Positions 53,201 through 62,014 of a stretch of 64,000 nucleotides of DNA are shown here, piece after piece. Every line of letters begins with the position of its first letter. Position 1 is the stretch's first letter. Source of the stretch: Aurantibacter_A sp965215845 (GTDB taxonomy: Bacteria; Bacteroidota; Bacteroidia; Flavobacteriales; Flavobacteriaceae); contig CBDCEL010000004.1 in the NCBI GenBank assembly GCA_965215845.1, positions 2,170,001 to 2,234,000 on the forward strand. Reading direction: 5' to 3'. The notes under the pieces were generated by a model. That model searched no databases. It saw only the letters and a list, made by a program, of their open reading frames with translations, and had not been told where the DNA came from. The position numbers and the translations under genes were made by a program.

Positions 53201-53701
53201 GTATTCGAAGAGTACCTCATTAAGAAAATCCAAAGAAAGCGTATCGTTTAACTTAACTTTGAGCGTATTTTTTTCGAGCTCTCTTCGGGTGACCACTTTT
53301 TCAAACAGTGCATCAGGATAGGTCACTATCACTGCCGGTTTTCTTCGGGAGTTGATACGGTTCAATACCTCGGCGCGCAAGAGCACATTGGCATTATCGG
53401 TTTCTTCGATTTGATAGGGCCTTCGATAGCTGCCGGGATAAAACAAAACGTCTTTTTCGCCTACAAGTCTTTCAAGGTCATTGAGGTAATAGGCTGCCTC
53501 TTCCTTATCATTGAAAATCAATAAAAAAGGGCTTTTGGAATTTTGAAAAGTATCAGTAAGTACAAAGGAAAGTGAAGATCCCGTCAATCCTTTTAGCTGG
53601 ACCCTAGGGGGGGCTGAGGGGTTGAAATTGGCAATAGCAACCTGCAGTTTCCGCGTTTGCGGAGACTGTGAAAACAGTTGTTGAATGCTAATTTGGGCCA
53701 A
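50273..53701 (-). CDS. mfd: Transcription-repair coupling factor Mfd
   Basis: A 1142-aa SF2 translocase that frees RNA polymerase stalled at DNA damage and recruits UvrA. Visible parts: UvrB-like N-terminal region, RNA polymerase-binding domain (YVTHIDHGLGKFGGL), Walker A GDVGFGKTEVA (~605), Walker B VDEEQKF, and the TRCF C-terminal domain with RGAGDLLGGEQSG. The start is a TTG (53699-53701): the frame carries a TAG stop two codons upstream and no ATG at this point. An excellent promoter lies 19 bases upstream. Confidence 0.96.
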   Translation of the reverse strand: MAQISIQQLFSQSPQTRKLQVAIANFNPSAPPRVQLKGLTGSSLSFVLTDTFQNSKSPFLLIFNDKEEAAYYLNDLERLVGEKDVLFYPGSYRRPYQIEETDNANVLLRAEVLNRINSRRKPAVIVTYPDALFEKVVTRRELEKNTLKVKLNDTLSLDFLNEVLFEYQFKRVDFVTEPGEFSVRGGIVDVFSFSNDEPYRIEFFGDEVDSIRTFDVETQLSTEKVKKISIIPNVANKFLEEKRESFLKYISSETIVFVKNSDLLFGRLDDFFKKAEEAFKSLSTEIKHAEPEVIFMNSESFREQLEGFRLISTGTSNSFSSTNDVAPIPVEVQFNIKPQPSFNKKFDLLIENLNDYRKRGYTNYIFCASDQQAKRFHAIFEDAGEHASPEPGRRVHYETLVFPLYQGFIDDDLKLICYTDHQIFERYHKFHLKNGYAKKQAITLKELNKLVIGDYVTHIDHGLGKFGGLQKIDVEGKKQEAIKLMYGDRDTLYVSIHSLHKISKFNGKDGAVPKIYKLGSAAWKKLKQKTKTKVKKIAFDLIKVYAKRRMKKGFQYAPDSYLQNELEASFIYEDTPDQSKSTEDVKRDMESERPMDRLICGDVGFGKTEVAIRAAFKAAENGKQVAVLVPTTILAFQHHRTFTERLKEMPVTVDYLNRFRTAKERRLTLENLASGKVDIIIGTHQLVNKNVKFKDLGLLIVDEEQKFGVSVKDKLKSIKENVDVLTLTATPIPRTLQFSLMAARDLSVITTPPPNRYPIESSVIRFNETTIRDAVSYEIQRGGQVFFIHNRIENIKEVAGMIQRLVPDAKVGIGHGQMEGKKLETLMLAFMNGEFDVLVSTTIVESGLDVTNANTIFINNANNFGLSDLHQMRGRVGRSNKKAFCYFITPPYEAMTQDARKRIEALEQYTALGSGFNIAMKDLEIRGAGDLLGGEQSGFINEIGFETYQKILSEAIEELKENEFKELYEEVEGHKEKVFVKETQIDSDFELQFPDDYINNTTERLKMYTELNQIEEEVGLKKFEAQLIDRFGKLPLQAKDLLNSVRIKWLAKDIGLEKVVMKKGKLIGYFIADQQSDFYQSALFTKVLQFVQTNHQICRIKEKQTRNGLRLLLIFEGIASIKMALEALASFGIIYADQQITL

Positions 53702-53719
53702 CCGCTAAAATTTGAACTG

Positions 53720-53750
53720 CAAAGATAACTTCTTCCAAAAGGACATTCAA
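53720..53750 (-). promoter_or_regulatory. Candidate promoter of mfd
   Basis: Minus strand TTG (53748-53750), 20-base spacer, TATCTTTG (53720-53727): an exact match to the Bacteroidota TTG-N20-TAnnTTTG pattern. It would start transcription about 12 bases before the TTG start codon, which supports that start. Confidence 0.68.
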
Positions 53751-53775
53751 TGGAAACCCGACAAAATTCTTGGAT

Positions 53776-54573
53776 TTAGTTTTGAAGACGCTCCCGTAAT
53801 TTGATAAGCGGACTCGTTTTTCTATTTTGAAAACCATGCCAGGCTATGGCGGCCATAAGAATTAAACTTCCTGCCAGTGCAGTGTAGGCAATACTTGCGA
53901 TTTCGTCTTTGTGGCGAACGTAAATGGCAAAAATGGCCCAAACACCCACCAATGCAAACTCACGCATGTTTCTTTTTTGAATCATAATCAGGTTGAGCAA
54001 GGTGGCTACTGCAATCATTACAAGGGTCCAAACGGTTTCAGATAAAAAGCCTCCGTCCCAATTCAATTTTGCCAAATAGGCCGCAATATTGGCTATGGTC
54101 GCCACGGCGATCCAACCACTGTAAATACAAATGGGCCACCAAACGAAAGCGATGATCTCGATGGGAGCATCCCAACGTTCCATGTTGGTCTTCAAGATTA
54201 TTTTAATGAGCGAAAAGAGAATGCCCAACATGATCAATACCGAAAGGCCTGTATATTCATAGGCGAAGGCAAAGACCCACGTACAATTGAGAAGGTTTGC
54301 AATGATGAACCAATATCCGGTCTGTTCAATAAAACCATTCGACTTGTCAGAGAATGCCCTTCTGATCTGAAAAATGCCATAGGCTAGTAATCCAAAAAAA
54401 ATGAGTCCCCAAATTGCGAAGGCATAACCAGCAGGCGTAAACAGATTGAAATACTTGTTGCTTACCTCACCGATGGTGGTCTCGTTGATTCGAATGGCTT
54501 GCGAAATATAGTTTACGCCAATAACGATTATTACGGATAAGAAATTTAACAGGGCGAGTTTCTTTTGCTTCAT
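53776..54573 (-). CDS. TspO/MBR-related tryptophan-rich membrane protein
   Basis: A 265-aa protein with about eight hydrophobic helices. The N-terminal region (NLFTPAGYAFAIWGLIFFG) has the PAGYAFAIWG motif of a long Bacteroidota/Firmicutes family distantly related to TspO. TspO proteins bind porphyrins or steroids. Length exceeds the 160 aa of classical TspO, hence related rather than orthologous. It stands alone. Confidence 0.7.
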   Translation of the reverse strand: MKQKKLALLNFLSVIIVIGVNYISQAIRINETTIGEVSNKYFNLFTPAGYAFAIWGLIFFGLLAYGIFQIRRAFSDKSNGFIEQTGYWFIIANLLNCTWVFAFAYEYTGLSVLIMLGILFSLIKIILKTNMERWDAPIEIIAFVWWPICIYSGWIAVATIANIAAYLAKLNWDGGFLSETVWTLVMIAVATLLNLIMIQKRNMREFALVGVWAIFAIYVRHKDEIASIAYTALAGSLILMAAIAWHGFQNRKTSPLIKLRERLQN

Positions 54574-54648
54574 AGCGGTTTTTATTGAACTGAACTAAAA
54601 ATAGACAATAGGAATAGGAAAACAGGTCTCTTTTCACTGAAAAACAGC

Positions 54649-55323
54649 TTATTTTGAGAACCGTCCCTTTCGTTTCCCTTCCTTTATGTTAACAGGAAGC
54701 ACGGTATCACCCAAAAGTGCGAAAATTTCGCATCCTTCTTGAATATCCATGGTGTGAGACCCCGTAAACTTGCCAAAGGCCGGTAGTATCAATTGGGCTT
54801 CCGATTTAAAAAAGCAGCGTAAGCGAGCCGATTGTCTCCCGAGACCAATGAGGCGTATGGCCGGATGTATGTGTCCGCAAAAATTAAAAAGTCCTGTTCT
54901 TTCTTCAGGGTGATGGGTCAAAAGGAAATTTTCCAATATGATTTCCTCGGTAACCGCAATACCCAATTTTTCATATTTAACAGGCGAAATTATGTCATGG
55001 TTACCAACTACAAGAACCATCTTTGGGTTGATCGTAGTAGCCCATTCTTCAAAAAGTTCCCATTCTTTGTTCAATGTGGAATGAAATAAATCTCCCATGA
55101 AAACGACGTCATCCGGCCGAAAATACCCGATGACCTCATGCAACATATCAAAATTTTTTTGGATAGCCTTCTGGGGCACGGGGGCCCCGAATTTTCGGAA
55201 GTGCGAAACCTTGCCCAAATGTACGTCACTGATCAACAACATCGACTTTTCCACCCAAAACAATACCCCAAGTGGATGCATTGTAAAATGTTGTCCCTTG
55301 ATTTTTATTGATTCGGTGTTCAT
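54649..55323 (-). CDS. pdeM: Ligase-associated DNA-damage-response endonuclease PdeM
   Basis: A 224-aa metallophosphatase with all five calcineurin-like blocks: LISDVHLG, FMGDLFHS, VVGNHD, THHPEE and CGHIHP. The PdeM family is known from operons with an ATP-dependent DNA ligase, a Lhr-like helicase and an MBL-fold exonuclease. Here the helicase is 2 kb away on the same strand with a sugar module between. Expected role is DNA end processing; the specific substrate is not known. Confidence 0.87.
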   Translation of the reverse strand: MNTESIKIKGQHFTMHPLGVLFWVEKSMLLISDVHLGKVSHFRKFGAPVPQKAIQKNFDMLHEVIGYFRPDDVVFMGDLFHSTLNKEWELFEEWATTINPKMVLVVGNHDIISPVKYEKLGIAVTEEIILENFLLTHHPEERTGLFNFCGHIHPAIRLIGLGRQSARLRCFFKSEAQLILPAFGKFTGSHTMDIQEGCEIFALLGDTVLPVNIKEGKRKGRFSK

Positions 55324-55402
55324 GAGGCTTAAAGGTACGAATTGGGGGGTTGTTTTTATGGGGTCTAATGCCTACTTTGTACCGGTTAACCTTATTGTAA
55401 AA

Positions 55403-56307
55403 ATGCCCAAAATAGTTGTAATCGGAAGTTCCAATACAGATATGGTCGTGAAGACCGAGCGATTTCCTGATCCGGGGGAGACGATTTTAGGGGGAGATTT
55501 TTTCATGTTTCCCGGGGGCAAAGGGGCCAATCAAGCCGTGGCCGCTGCCAGGGCAGGAGGCCAAGTCACTTTTATCTGTGCCGTGGGGGATGATGTGTTC
55601 GGACAAAATGCCTTGAAAGGCTATAGCGATGAAGGTATCGCTATTGAAAAGGCGAAGGTGATTAAGGGCAAGCTTCAGGCGTGGCCTTGATAACGGTCAA
55701 TGCAGAAGGAGAAAATGAAATCGTGGTAGCCTCGGGCACGAATGCTATGCTTTCACCCATCCATCTTTCGGAAGTAATGATGGACATGGGGCATAACAGC
55801 ATTTTCCTGACTCAATTGGAAACTCCGATAGAAACCATTGAATATTTGGCGAACCAAAGCAAAATGACCGGCCAGCCATTGATTGTCAATCCCGCTCCGG
55901 CACAAGAGCTCTCCGATGAAATTTTGAACGGTCTTTTTCTCATAACACCCAATGAGACCGAGGCAAAAATTCTTACCGGTATTTCGGTGGATGACTCTGT
56001 TTCCATGGAAGAATCGGCCCAGACCCTTCTCGACAAAGGTGTTCAAAATGTAATCATAACCTTAGGAAGTCGCGGTGCATTCTTTATGAGCAAGAACGAA
56101 CATTTTTTAGTGCCCTCTCGAAAAGTCAAGGCGGTAGATACAACGGCCGCCGGCGATGTGTTCAATGGAGTTTTGACGGTCTGCATCTCAGAAGGAGTAC
56201 CATGGCAAGAGGCTATCACCTATGCCAATCGGGCGGCTGCCCTGGCGGTGACTAAAATGGGTGCCCAGGGTTCGGCGCCATTTAAGGAAGAAATCAACAA
56301 ATTCTAA
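55403..56307 (+). pseudogene. rbsK: Ribokinase gene interrupted by a one-base deletion
   Basis: The 5' part (55403-~55673) reads MPKIVVIGSSNTDMV, then PGGKGANQAVAAARAGG and GDDVFGQN, the start of a PfkB-family ribokinase. It shifts frame at AAGCTTCAGG near 55673, giving a stop at 55688-55690. The 3' part, one frame over, continues with ALITVNAEGEN, NPAP, NETEAK and the catalytic DTTAAGDVFNG. Adding a C after AAGC restores KPSGVALIT, as in intact ribokinases. Either a true mutation, a sequencing error or a programmed shift. Upstream of the sugar transporter. Confidence 0.85.
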
Positions 56308-56318
56308 ACCAGCTCACT

Positions 56319-57314
56319 ATGTTTATCATTGAAACCTATACCCTGGCCGTCGTTTTCTGCGTTATTACCATGCTCGCTTGGGGATCATGGGCGAATACAC
56401 AGAAGCTTGCCGCCAAAGATTGGCGCTTCGAATTATATTATTGGGATTATGTCATCGGAATCGTTCTGTTTTCGTTACTATTTGCCTTGACTGCGGGAAG
56501 TCTGGGCGAAGGTGGTCGACCTTTTTTAGAAGATCTTTCGCAAGCGAGCAATGAAAATATTTGGTCCGCCGTATTGGGTGGCATACTCTTCAATGGGGCC
56601 AATATTCTTTTGGTGGCTGCAATTACCTTGGCGGGTATGTCTGTTGCATTTCCGGTGGGCATTGGATTGGCGTTGGTCATTGGGGTCATAGTAAATTATA
56701 TCGATGCCCCCGTTGGAAATTCCACTTTGCTCTTTGGCGGTGTGGCGCTTATTGTCTTGGCGATTTTATTGAACGCCAATGCGTACCGAAAGCTCTCTGC
56801 CCAACAACAAAAGGTTCCCACCAAAGGATTGGTTCTGGCGATTGTGGCCGGACTTCTTATGGGACTGTTCTACAAGTATGTCGCCAATTCGATGTTTCCT
56901 GATTTCACGAATCCGATTGCCGGTAAGTTAAGTCCTTATACAGCGGTATTTCTATTTGCACTGGGCATTCTTGCCAGTAACTTTATTTTCAATACCGTTC
57001 TAATGCGTAAACCATTTGAAGGCGCCCCTGTCAGCTTTAAGGACTACTTCTCAGGGAGTTCGAAAAGCCATATCATGGGTATATTGGGCGGAATTATCTG
57101 GTGCATAGGCATGTCGTTCAGCATCCTCGCTTCAGACAAAGCAGGGCCCGCAATTTCATATGGCCTTGGTCAGGGCGCCACCGTTGTCGCAGCCCTTTGG
57201 GGAATTTTCGTCTGGAAGGAATTCAAAGGAGCTCCAAAAGGGGTAGGAGGTATGCTGAATGCAATGTTGTTGCTCTATATTATTGGGCTGGGGTTGATTA
57301 TCGCGGCACGCTAA
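56319..57314 (+). CDS. GRP-family sugar transporter (glucose/ribose porter)
   Basis: A 331-aa membrane protein with ten helices of the drug/metabolite transporter type. LAWGSWANTQKLA near the start and AFPVGIGLALVIGV are typical of the RbsU/GlcU group. It starts 11 bases after the ribokinase stop, so ribose import plus phosphorylation is the natural reading. Convergent with the helicase gene, 2 bases between stops. Confidence 0.87.
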   Translation: MFIIETYTLAVVFCVITMLAWGSWANTQKLAAKDWRFELYYWDYVIGIVLFSLLFALTAGSLGEGGRPFLEDLSQASNENIWSAVLGGILFNGANILLVAAITLAGMSVAFPVGIGLALVIGVIVNYIDAPVGNSTLLFGGVALIVLAILLNANAYRKLSAQQQKVPTKGLVLAIVAGLLMGLFYKYVANSMFPDFTNPIAGKLSPYTAVFLFALGILASNFIFNTVLMRKPFEGAPVSFKDYFSGSSKSHIMGILGGIIWCIGMSFSILASDKAGPAISYGLGQGATVVAALWGIFVWKEFKGAPKGVGGMLNAMLLLYIIGLGLIIAAR

Positions 57315-57316
57315 GC

Positions 57317-59785
57317 TCACCTCTTCATTAAAACAGCTGCCATACGCTTGACCCTATCTTCCCATTTTTCGCTCGAAAGGCGCTCACGGCTCAGCCGATC
57401 TGTAATTAACGGAAAGGCGAAGGGCGTTGATTTTTTACATTGTTTCCATATGATTTTTTGGGTCGCTATCCGTTCCATTGAGAGACGCAATCGATCTTCC
57501 TCCAATTGATGTTGAAATGTTTCTGTAAAGGCCTGCTGAAATAAAAGGTTTTCGGGTTCATAATCACGAAATACTTCGAAAAGCAACTGCGAATTACTTT
57601 GTAGGTGCTTCATTTTGATGCCCTTATGTGGGTAGCCTCTGAAGACCATTCCGCTGATAATGGCAATATCTCGAAATTTACGCCGGGCCATTTCGGTGGC
57701 GTTCAAGCTCTTTTGCAGATCATCCAATAGGTAATCCGTAGTAAACAAATTATTGTCAATGACCTCCTGCATATTAACGGGCTTTTCAGATAATAGTTCG
57801 AATCCGTAATCGTTAAAGGCCAAAGAGAAACTGATAGGGGAAAGCAGGCTTATTCTATAGCCGAGCAGACTGCCCATGGCCTCATGCACAAAACGACCTT
57901 CAAATGGATAGAAAATGTGATGGTAACCATCTTGGGTCTTGAAAATTTCAATCAAGAATTCATCAGGCTTGGGTACAATGCTCTCTTGAGATTGTTGCTT
58001 GAAGATGGTGTCGAGAGACCTTATTTCTTCAGATTGTCTTTTGGGGTCTTCGTAATAAGAGTACAATTCTTCACGTAACAATTTTGACATCTGGGCCGAT
58101 AAGGTCAAACGACTGCCCATCCAACTGGATACCCTACTCGTCTTTTTGTTCGAGTTTCGAACATGCACCTGCATTCCCTTGATTCGAATAAATTCAAGAT
58201 TGCGTCCGGCGAATGTAAAGACATCGCCTCTGTTCATTTTTGAAACGAAATACTCTTCAATGGTTCCGATATAACCCCCTTTTTGGTAGCGAACGGTCAG
58301 GTTTACATCACCTACTATAGTACCAATTTGAAAACGATGCCGCATGGCAACGCCCCGGTCATTGACCGTGAACCTGCCATCTTTTTCCATTTCCACTTTT
58401 TTGTACTCGTCGTAAGATTGTAGACTCTGACTGCCCAATACCAAAAAGTTCAACAGCCAACGCCAATGGTCTTTGGACAACGTCTGATAACAAAAGGTCT
58501 GTCGCACCTCTTCGTAAATTTCATCAGGATAAAATCCGTCTGAGATCGCCAAAGTGGTAAGATACTGAAGTAGTACATCATAACTGTTGAGGTACGGAAT
58601 ACGATCCTCGACCGTATTCTTCTTCACGGCCTGTTTCAATGCGGATGCTTCTATCAATTCAATGGCATGGGTCGGCATAAAATAAATGACGCTTTCTTGC
58701 CCGGGACGGTGACCACTTCGGCCCGCGCGTTGCAGAAAGCGGGCAACCCCTTTTGGGCCACCGATCTGAACCACGGTCTCAACCGGTGCAAAATCCACTC
58801 CTAGATCTAGACTCGAAGTGCAAGCCACGGCTTTTAAACTTTCGTTTCGAATGGCCTGTTCTATCCACAGGCGGGTCTCTTTGTTTATGCTTCCGTGATG
58901 TACCGCAATCTCTCCCGCAAATTCAGGATGTTTTTCCAACAGCTTTTGAAACCAGATTTCACATTGGCTACGGGTATTGGTAAAAAGCAAAGTGGTTTTA
59001 CTTCTTTTGATGATGGGCACGACATCCTCTAACAATCGAATGCCAAGGTGACCTCGCCATGGAAAGGTCTCCATTTCTTTCGGAATAATGCTCTTGACCG
59101 TTATCTTCTTTTTGACATTTGCCTTGATCATCGTCGAATTATGTAAGGCGGTGGTATCTAGGCCCAATAGCACTTCGCGCGCCTGTTCCAAGTTTCCAAT
59201 GGTAGCCGATATTCCCCAGATACGAAGTTGTTTGCTAACCGTTCGCAAGCGGGAAAGGGCCAACTCCATTTGAACCCCTCTCTTGGTGCCCAGCAATTCG
59301 TGCCACTCGTCAACGACAATGGCAGAGCAGTCTTTGAACATTTTGTCATAACCTTTGGTGGCCAATAGCAACTGCAAACTTTCAGGGGTAGTAATGAGCA
59401 GATCGGGCATTTGTTTTTTCATCTGTGCCCTTTCTTTGGTCGAGGTATCGCCCGTTCTAATGCCAACGGTCATTTGCGTACCCAAATCGGTGGTGACCCT
59501 TTCGGCCGATTGCCTAATCTCTTGCGATAGCGCGCGAAGGGGGGTAATCCAGATGGCCTTCAACCCCTTTTTGTGTTTGGTTTTGTACTGTGGATTTTTC
59601 TTGATGTAATCCAGTACGATGGGAAACCAAAGCGCATAGGTCTTTCCACTACCGGTAGGGGCATTTAACAGGCCATGCTTGCCTTTTAGAAAAGCCTTCC
59701 AAGTGTCTTTTTGGAACTTGAAGGGTTTCCAGTTTTGTTGTTTGAACCAGTCTTCGGCTATTCTGAAAAGCTTTTTTTCGGTCAT
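57317..59785 (-). CDS. Ligase-associated DNA-damage-response DEXH-box helicase (Lhr-like)
   Basis: An 822-aa SF2 helicase. Walker A APTGSGKT at 42-49, DEWH at ~160, SATIGN motif III, FTNTRSQCEIW and QRAGRSGHRPG (motif VI) are all present, followed by a Lhr-type winged-helix and C-terminal region. Companion of pdeM in the ligase-associated repair operon, normally adjacent to exonuclease and ligase genes. Those two are not seen in this window. Expected role is unwinding damaged duplex for repair. Confidence 0.9.
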   Translation of the reverse strand: MTEKKLFRIAEDWFKQQNWKPFKFQKDTWKAFLKGKHGLLNAPTGSGKTYALWFPIVLDYIKKNPQYKTKHKKGLKAIWITPLRALSQEIRQSAERVTTDLGTQMTVGIRTGDTSTKERAQMKKQMPDLLITTPESLQLLLATKGYDKMFKDCSAIVVDEWHELLGTKRGVQMELALSRLRTVSKQLRIWGISATIGNLEQAREVLLGLDTTALHNSTMIKANVKKKITVKSIIPKEMETFPWRGHLGIRLLEDVVPIIKRSKTTLLFTNTRSQCEIWFQKLLEKHPEFAGEIAVHHGSINKETRLWIEQAIRNESLKAVACTSSLDLGVDFAPVETVVQIGGPKGVARFLQRAGRSGHRPGQESVIYFMPTHAIELIEASALKQAVKKNTVEDRIPYLNSYDVLLQYLTTLAISDGFYPDEIYEEVRQTFCYQTLSKDHWRWLLNFLVLGSQSLQSYDEYKKVEMEKDGRFTVNDRGVAMRHRFQIGTIVGDVNLTVRYQKGGYIGTIEEYFVSKMNRGDVFTFAGRNLEFIRIKGMQVHVRNSNKKTSRVSSWMGSRLTLSAQMSKLLREELYSYYEDPKRQSEEIRSLDTIFKQQSQESIVPKPDEFLIEIFKTQDGYHHIFYPFEGRFVHEAMGSLLGYRISLLSPISFSLAFNDYGFELLSEKPVNMQEVIDNNLFTTDYLLDDLQKSLNATEMARRKFRDIAIISGMVFRGYPHKGIKMKHLQSNSQLLFEVFRDYEPENLLFQQAFTETFQHQLEEDRLRLSMERIATQKIIWKQCKKSTPFAFPLITDRLSRERLSSEKWEDRVKRMAAVLMKR

Positions 59786-59862
59786 TCTATGATTGACTCT
59801 TTTCGGAAAGTTACAGATAATAAATAATCAATGTGATTTTAAAATATCCCCTCCAAAAAAAT

Positions 59863-59870
59863 TATATTTG
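59863..59870 (+). promoter_or_regulatory. Candidate -7 box of the TerB-like gene
   Basis: TATATTTG matches TAnnTTTG and lies 21 bases before the ATG at 59892. A -33 box at the normal distance is not clear (TTTT at 59837-59840 is 22 bases upstream). Confidence 0.5.
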
Positions 59871-59891
59871 CAGCCGATAAAATTCCGTTTT

Positions 59892-60314
59892 ATGTCAGTA
59901 AGAGATCTTTATAGCCGTGATTCATCGGACAACAACTTTGCTCATTTTGGAAGCTTGGCCAGCCTGGCCGCCGTCGACGGTAGAATTGAAGAGTCGGAAA
60001 TGGCCGTTTTAAAGCAGTTCGCCCATAAACTTCATATTACCGATGAGCAGTTCAAAGAGGTGATGAAGCGTGAAAATAAATATCCCATTGACCATCAAGT
60101 GAGCTATGAAAAGCGATTGGAGCGCTTTTTTGACCTGATGAAGGTAATCTTCGCCGACAATGAGGTGAATGATGATGAGATGGTCTTATTAAAGCGGTAT
60201 GCCCTAGGTCTTGGCTTTCCGAACGATGAAGCCGACAAATTGATCGAAAAATCGGTGGCTATTTTTACCGGCAGAATCGATTTTGAAGACTTCATGTATT
60301 TGGTCAAAAGATAA
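59892..60314 (+). CDS. TerB-like protein
   Basis: A 140-aa cytoplasmic protein of the TerB fold (tellurite resistance family). Two acidic repeats AAVDGRIEESEMAVLKQF and FADNEVNDDEMVLLKRY look like metal-binding EF-hand-like loops. In the genus-level families these proteins act in stress signalling or metal handling; tellurite resistance itself is not implied. ATG at 59892 is the clear start, since the longer frame runs through the promoter. Confidence 0.82.
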   Translation: MSVRDLYSRDSSDNNFAHFGSLASLAAVDGRIEESEMAVLKQFAHKLHITDEQFKEVMKRENKYPIDHQVSYEKRLERFFDLMKVIFADNEVNDDEMVLLKRYALGLGFPNDEADKLIEKSVAIFTGRIDFEDFMYLVKR

Positions 60315-60347
60315 GAATCGAGTCAAACAGCTTCACACATCTTGTGG

Positions 60348-61358
60348 TTATTTGGCTTTCGCCATAAATTCCTCCGCCTTTTCGACCATTTTTTTACTGC
60401 CACAAAAGAAAGGCACCCGTTCGTGAAGTTCGGTCGGCACTATTTCCATAATTCGTCTGTAACCATTGCTTGCCTTGCCGTTCGCTTGCTCGGCCAAAAA
60501 TGCCATGGGATTGCACTCGTACAATAATCGCAGCTTACCGTTAGAGGCCACGCTGCTTTTTGGGTACATGTATATTCCACCTTTAATCATATTCCTGTGA
60601 AAGTCAGATACCAGCGAACCAATATATCGTGAGGTATATGGTCTATTCCCCTCTTCTTGTTGACAGAATTTTATGTAATCTTTGACACCCTGCGGAAAAT
60701 GGATATAGTTTCCTTCGTTGACCGAATAGATTTTACCCGTTTCCGGAAATTGCATATCTGGATGCGAAAGATAGAATGTGCCAATTGCCGGGTTCAACGT
60801 GAAGCCATTTACGCCATCACCCGTTGTATACACCAGCATCGTCGATGTTCCATAAATGATGTATCCGGCAGCTACCTGATTGTCCCCACATTGTAAAAAA
60901 TCTTCAAGGATTACCGGAGTGCCGACAGGAGTTATACGTCGGTAAATCGAAAAAATAGTTCCGACTGAAACGTTTACATCAATGTTTGATGAACCGTCCA
61001 ACGGGTCGATCAAGACAATATATTTGTTCTGATGTTGCTCGTCATTACTATTGATCGAAATGAAATCGTCTTCCTCTTCCGATGCTATACCACAGACGAT
61101 TTCTCGATTCTTAAGTGTTTGAATGAATTTTTCGTTGGCAAGAACATCAAGCTTTTGTTGATCCTCCCCTTGAACATTGGTATCCCCCGCCGCACCAAGA
61201 ACATCTACCAAGCCTGCCTTGTTTACTTCATGATTGACTACTTTTGCTGCCAACCTGATAGCGTTTATGAGCTTTGATAATTCACCTGAAGAGTATTGAA
61301 ATGATGATTGGTTTTCGATGATGAACTCGCCGAGGGTTTGGTTCTGTTTGTTGATCAT
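60348..61358 (-). CDS. fbp: Class I fructose-1,6-bisphosphatase
   Basis: A 336-aa enzyme of gluconeogenesis that hydrolyses fructose 1,6-bisphosphate. Visible are GEFIIENQ near the start, the metal motif DPLDGSSNID at ~117, and the C-terminal RRIMEIVPTELHERVPFF. Length and motifs are standard. A possible promoter (TTG then GATATTTG, minus strand) lies near 61381-61408. Confidence 0.95.
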   Translation of the reverse strand: MINKQNQTLGEFIIENQSSFQYSSGELSKLINAIRLAAKVVNHEVNKAGLVDVLGAAGDTNVQGEDQQKLDVLANEKFIQTLKNREIVCGIASEEEDDFISINSNDEQHQNKYIVLIDPLDGSSNIDVNVSVGTIFSIYRRITPVGTPVILEDFLQCGDNQVAAGYIIYGTSTMLVYTTGDGVNGFTLNPAIGTFYLSHPDMQFPETGKIYSVNEGNYIHFPQGVKDYIKFCQQEEGNRPYTSRYIGSLVSDFHRNMIKGGIYMYPKSSVASNGKLRLLYECNPMAFLAEQANGKASNGYRRIMEIVPTELHERVPFFCGSKKMVEKAEEFMAKAK

Positions 61359-61465
61359 TTATGTAAGTTGAATTCTGCTACAAATATCGGGTATTTTGTG
61401 AAACTCAATCGTTTTCGGATAAAATTGATTTTTAAGTTTTATAACTTTATGTTTTATTTGTAACA

Positions 61466-61948
61466 ATGAAAGATTTTACCATACGCACCGCTCGCCGAGA
61501 AGATATGAATCAAGTGCTTGATCTTATTCGTGAACTGGCGGTTTTTGAGAAGGAGGCAAATGCGGTTGAGGTGACCGTCAACGATTTAATGGCCGATGGA
61601 TTTGGGGCAAAGAAGCTTTTTCACTGTTTTGTTGGAGAATTCGGTGGCCAAGTGGTAGGGGCAGCCCTTGTATACCCTAGATACTCTACATGGAAAGGCC
61701 CCGTTATTCATTTGGAGGATTTAATAGTCTCAGAGCATATGAGGGGTAGCGGACTTGGTACGGCCTTACTTGATGAAGTTGTGAAGTATGGCAAACAATT
61801 GGGTGTAAAAAGAATTAGTTGGGAAGTACTCGATTGGAACGACCCTGCAATCAAGTTCTATGAAAAGAAAGGAGCGAAGATCATGCGTGATTGGGATGTC
61901 GTACAATTGGACGAAAAAGGAATCGATAATTATTTAAGGAATATTTAA
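61466..61948 (+). CDS. GNAT family N-acetyltransferase
   Basis: A 160-aa GNAT with acetyl-CoA-binding loop VSEHMRGSGLGTALLDE and a C-terminal YEKKGAKIM. The set FTIRTARREDMNQVLDLI is like diamine/spermidine acetyltransferases (SSAT-like), so amine or amino-acid derivatives are likely substrates. Followed 66 bases later by the aspartate kinase gene on the same strand. Confidence 0.87.
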   Translation: MKDFTIRTARREDMNQVLDLIRELAVFEKEANAVEVTVNDLMADGFGAKKLFHCFVGEFGGQVVGAALVYPRYSTWKGPVIHLEDLIVSEHMRGSGLGTALLDEVVKYGKQLGVKRISWEVLDWNDPAIKFYEKKGAKIMRDWDVVQLDEKGIDNYLRNI

Positions 61949-62014
61949 AAGATAGATAGCTTTTAATCTTGGTTTCCGGATTTCCGTGGAATGACAATAA
62001 ATTGATATTTATTT

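Noticed and set aside
59892..60314. Tellurite resistance determinant
   Set aside because: A lone TerB-like protein without other ter genes does not show tellurite resistance.
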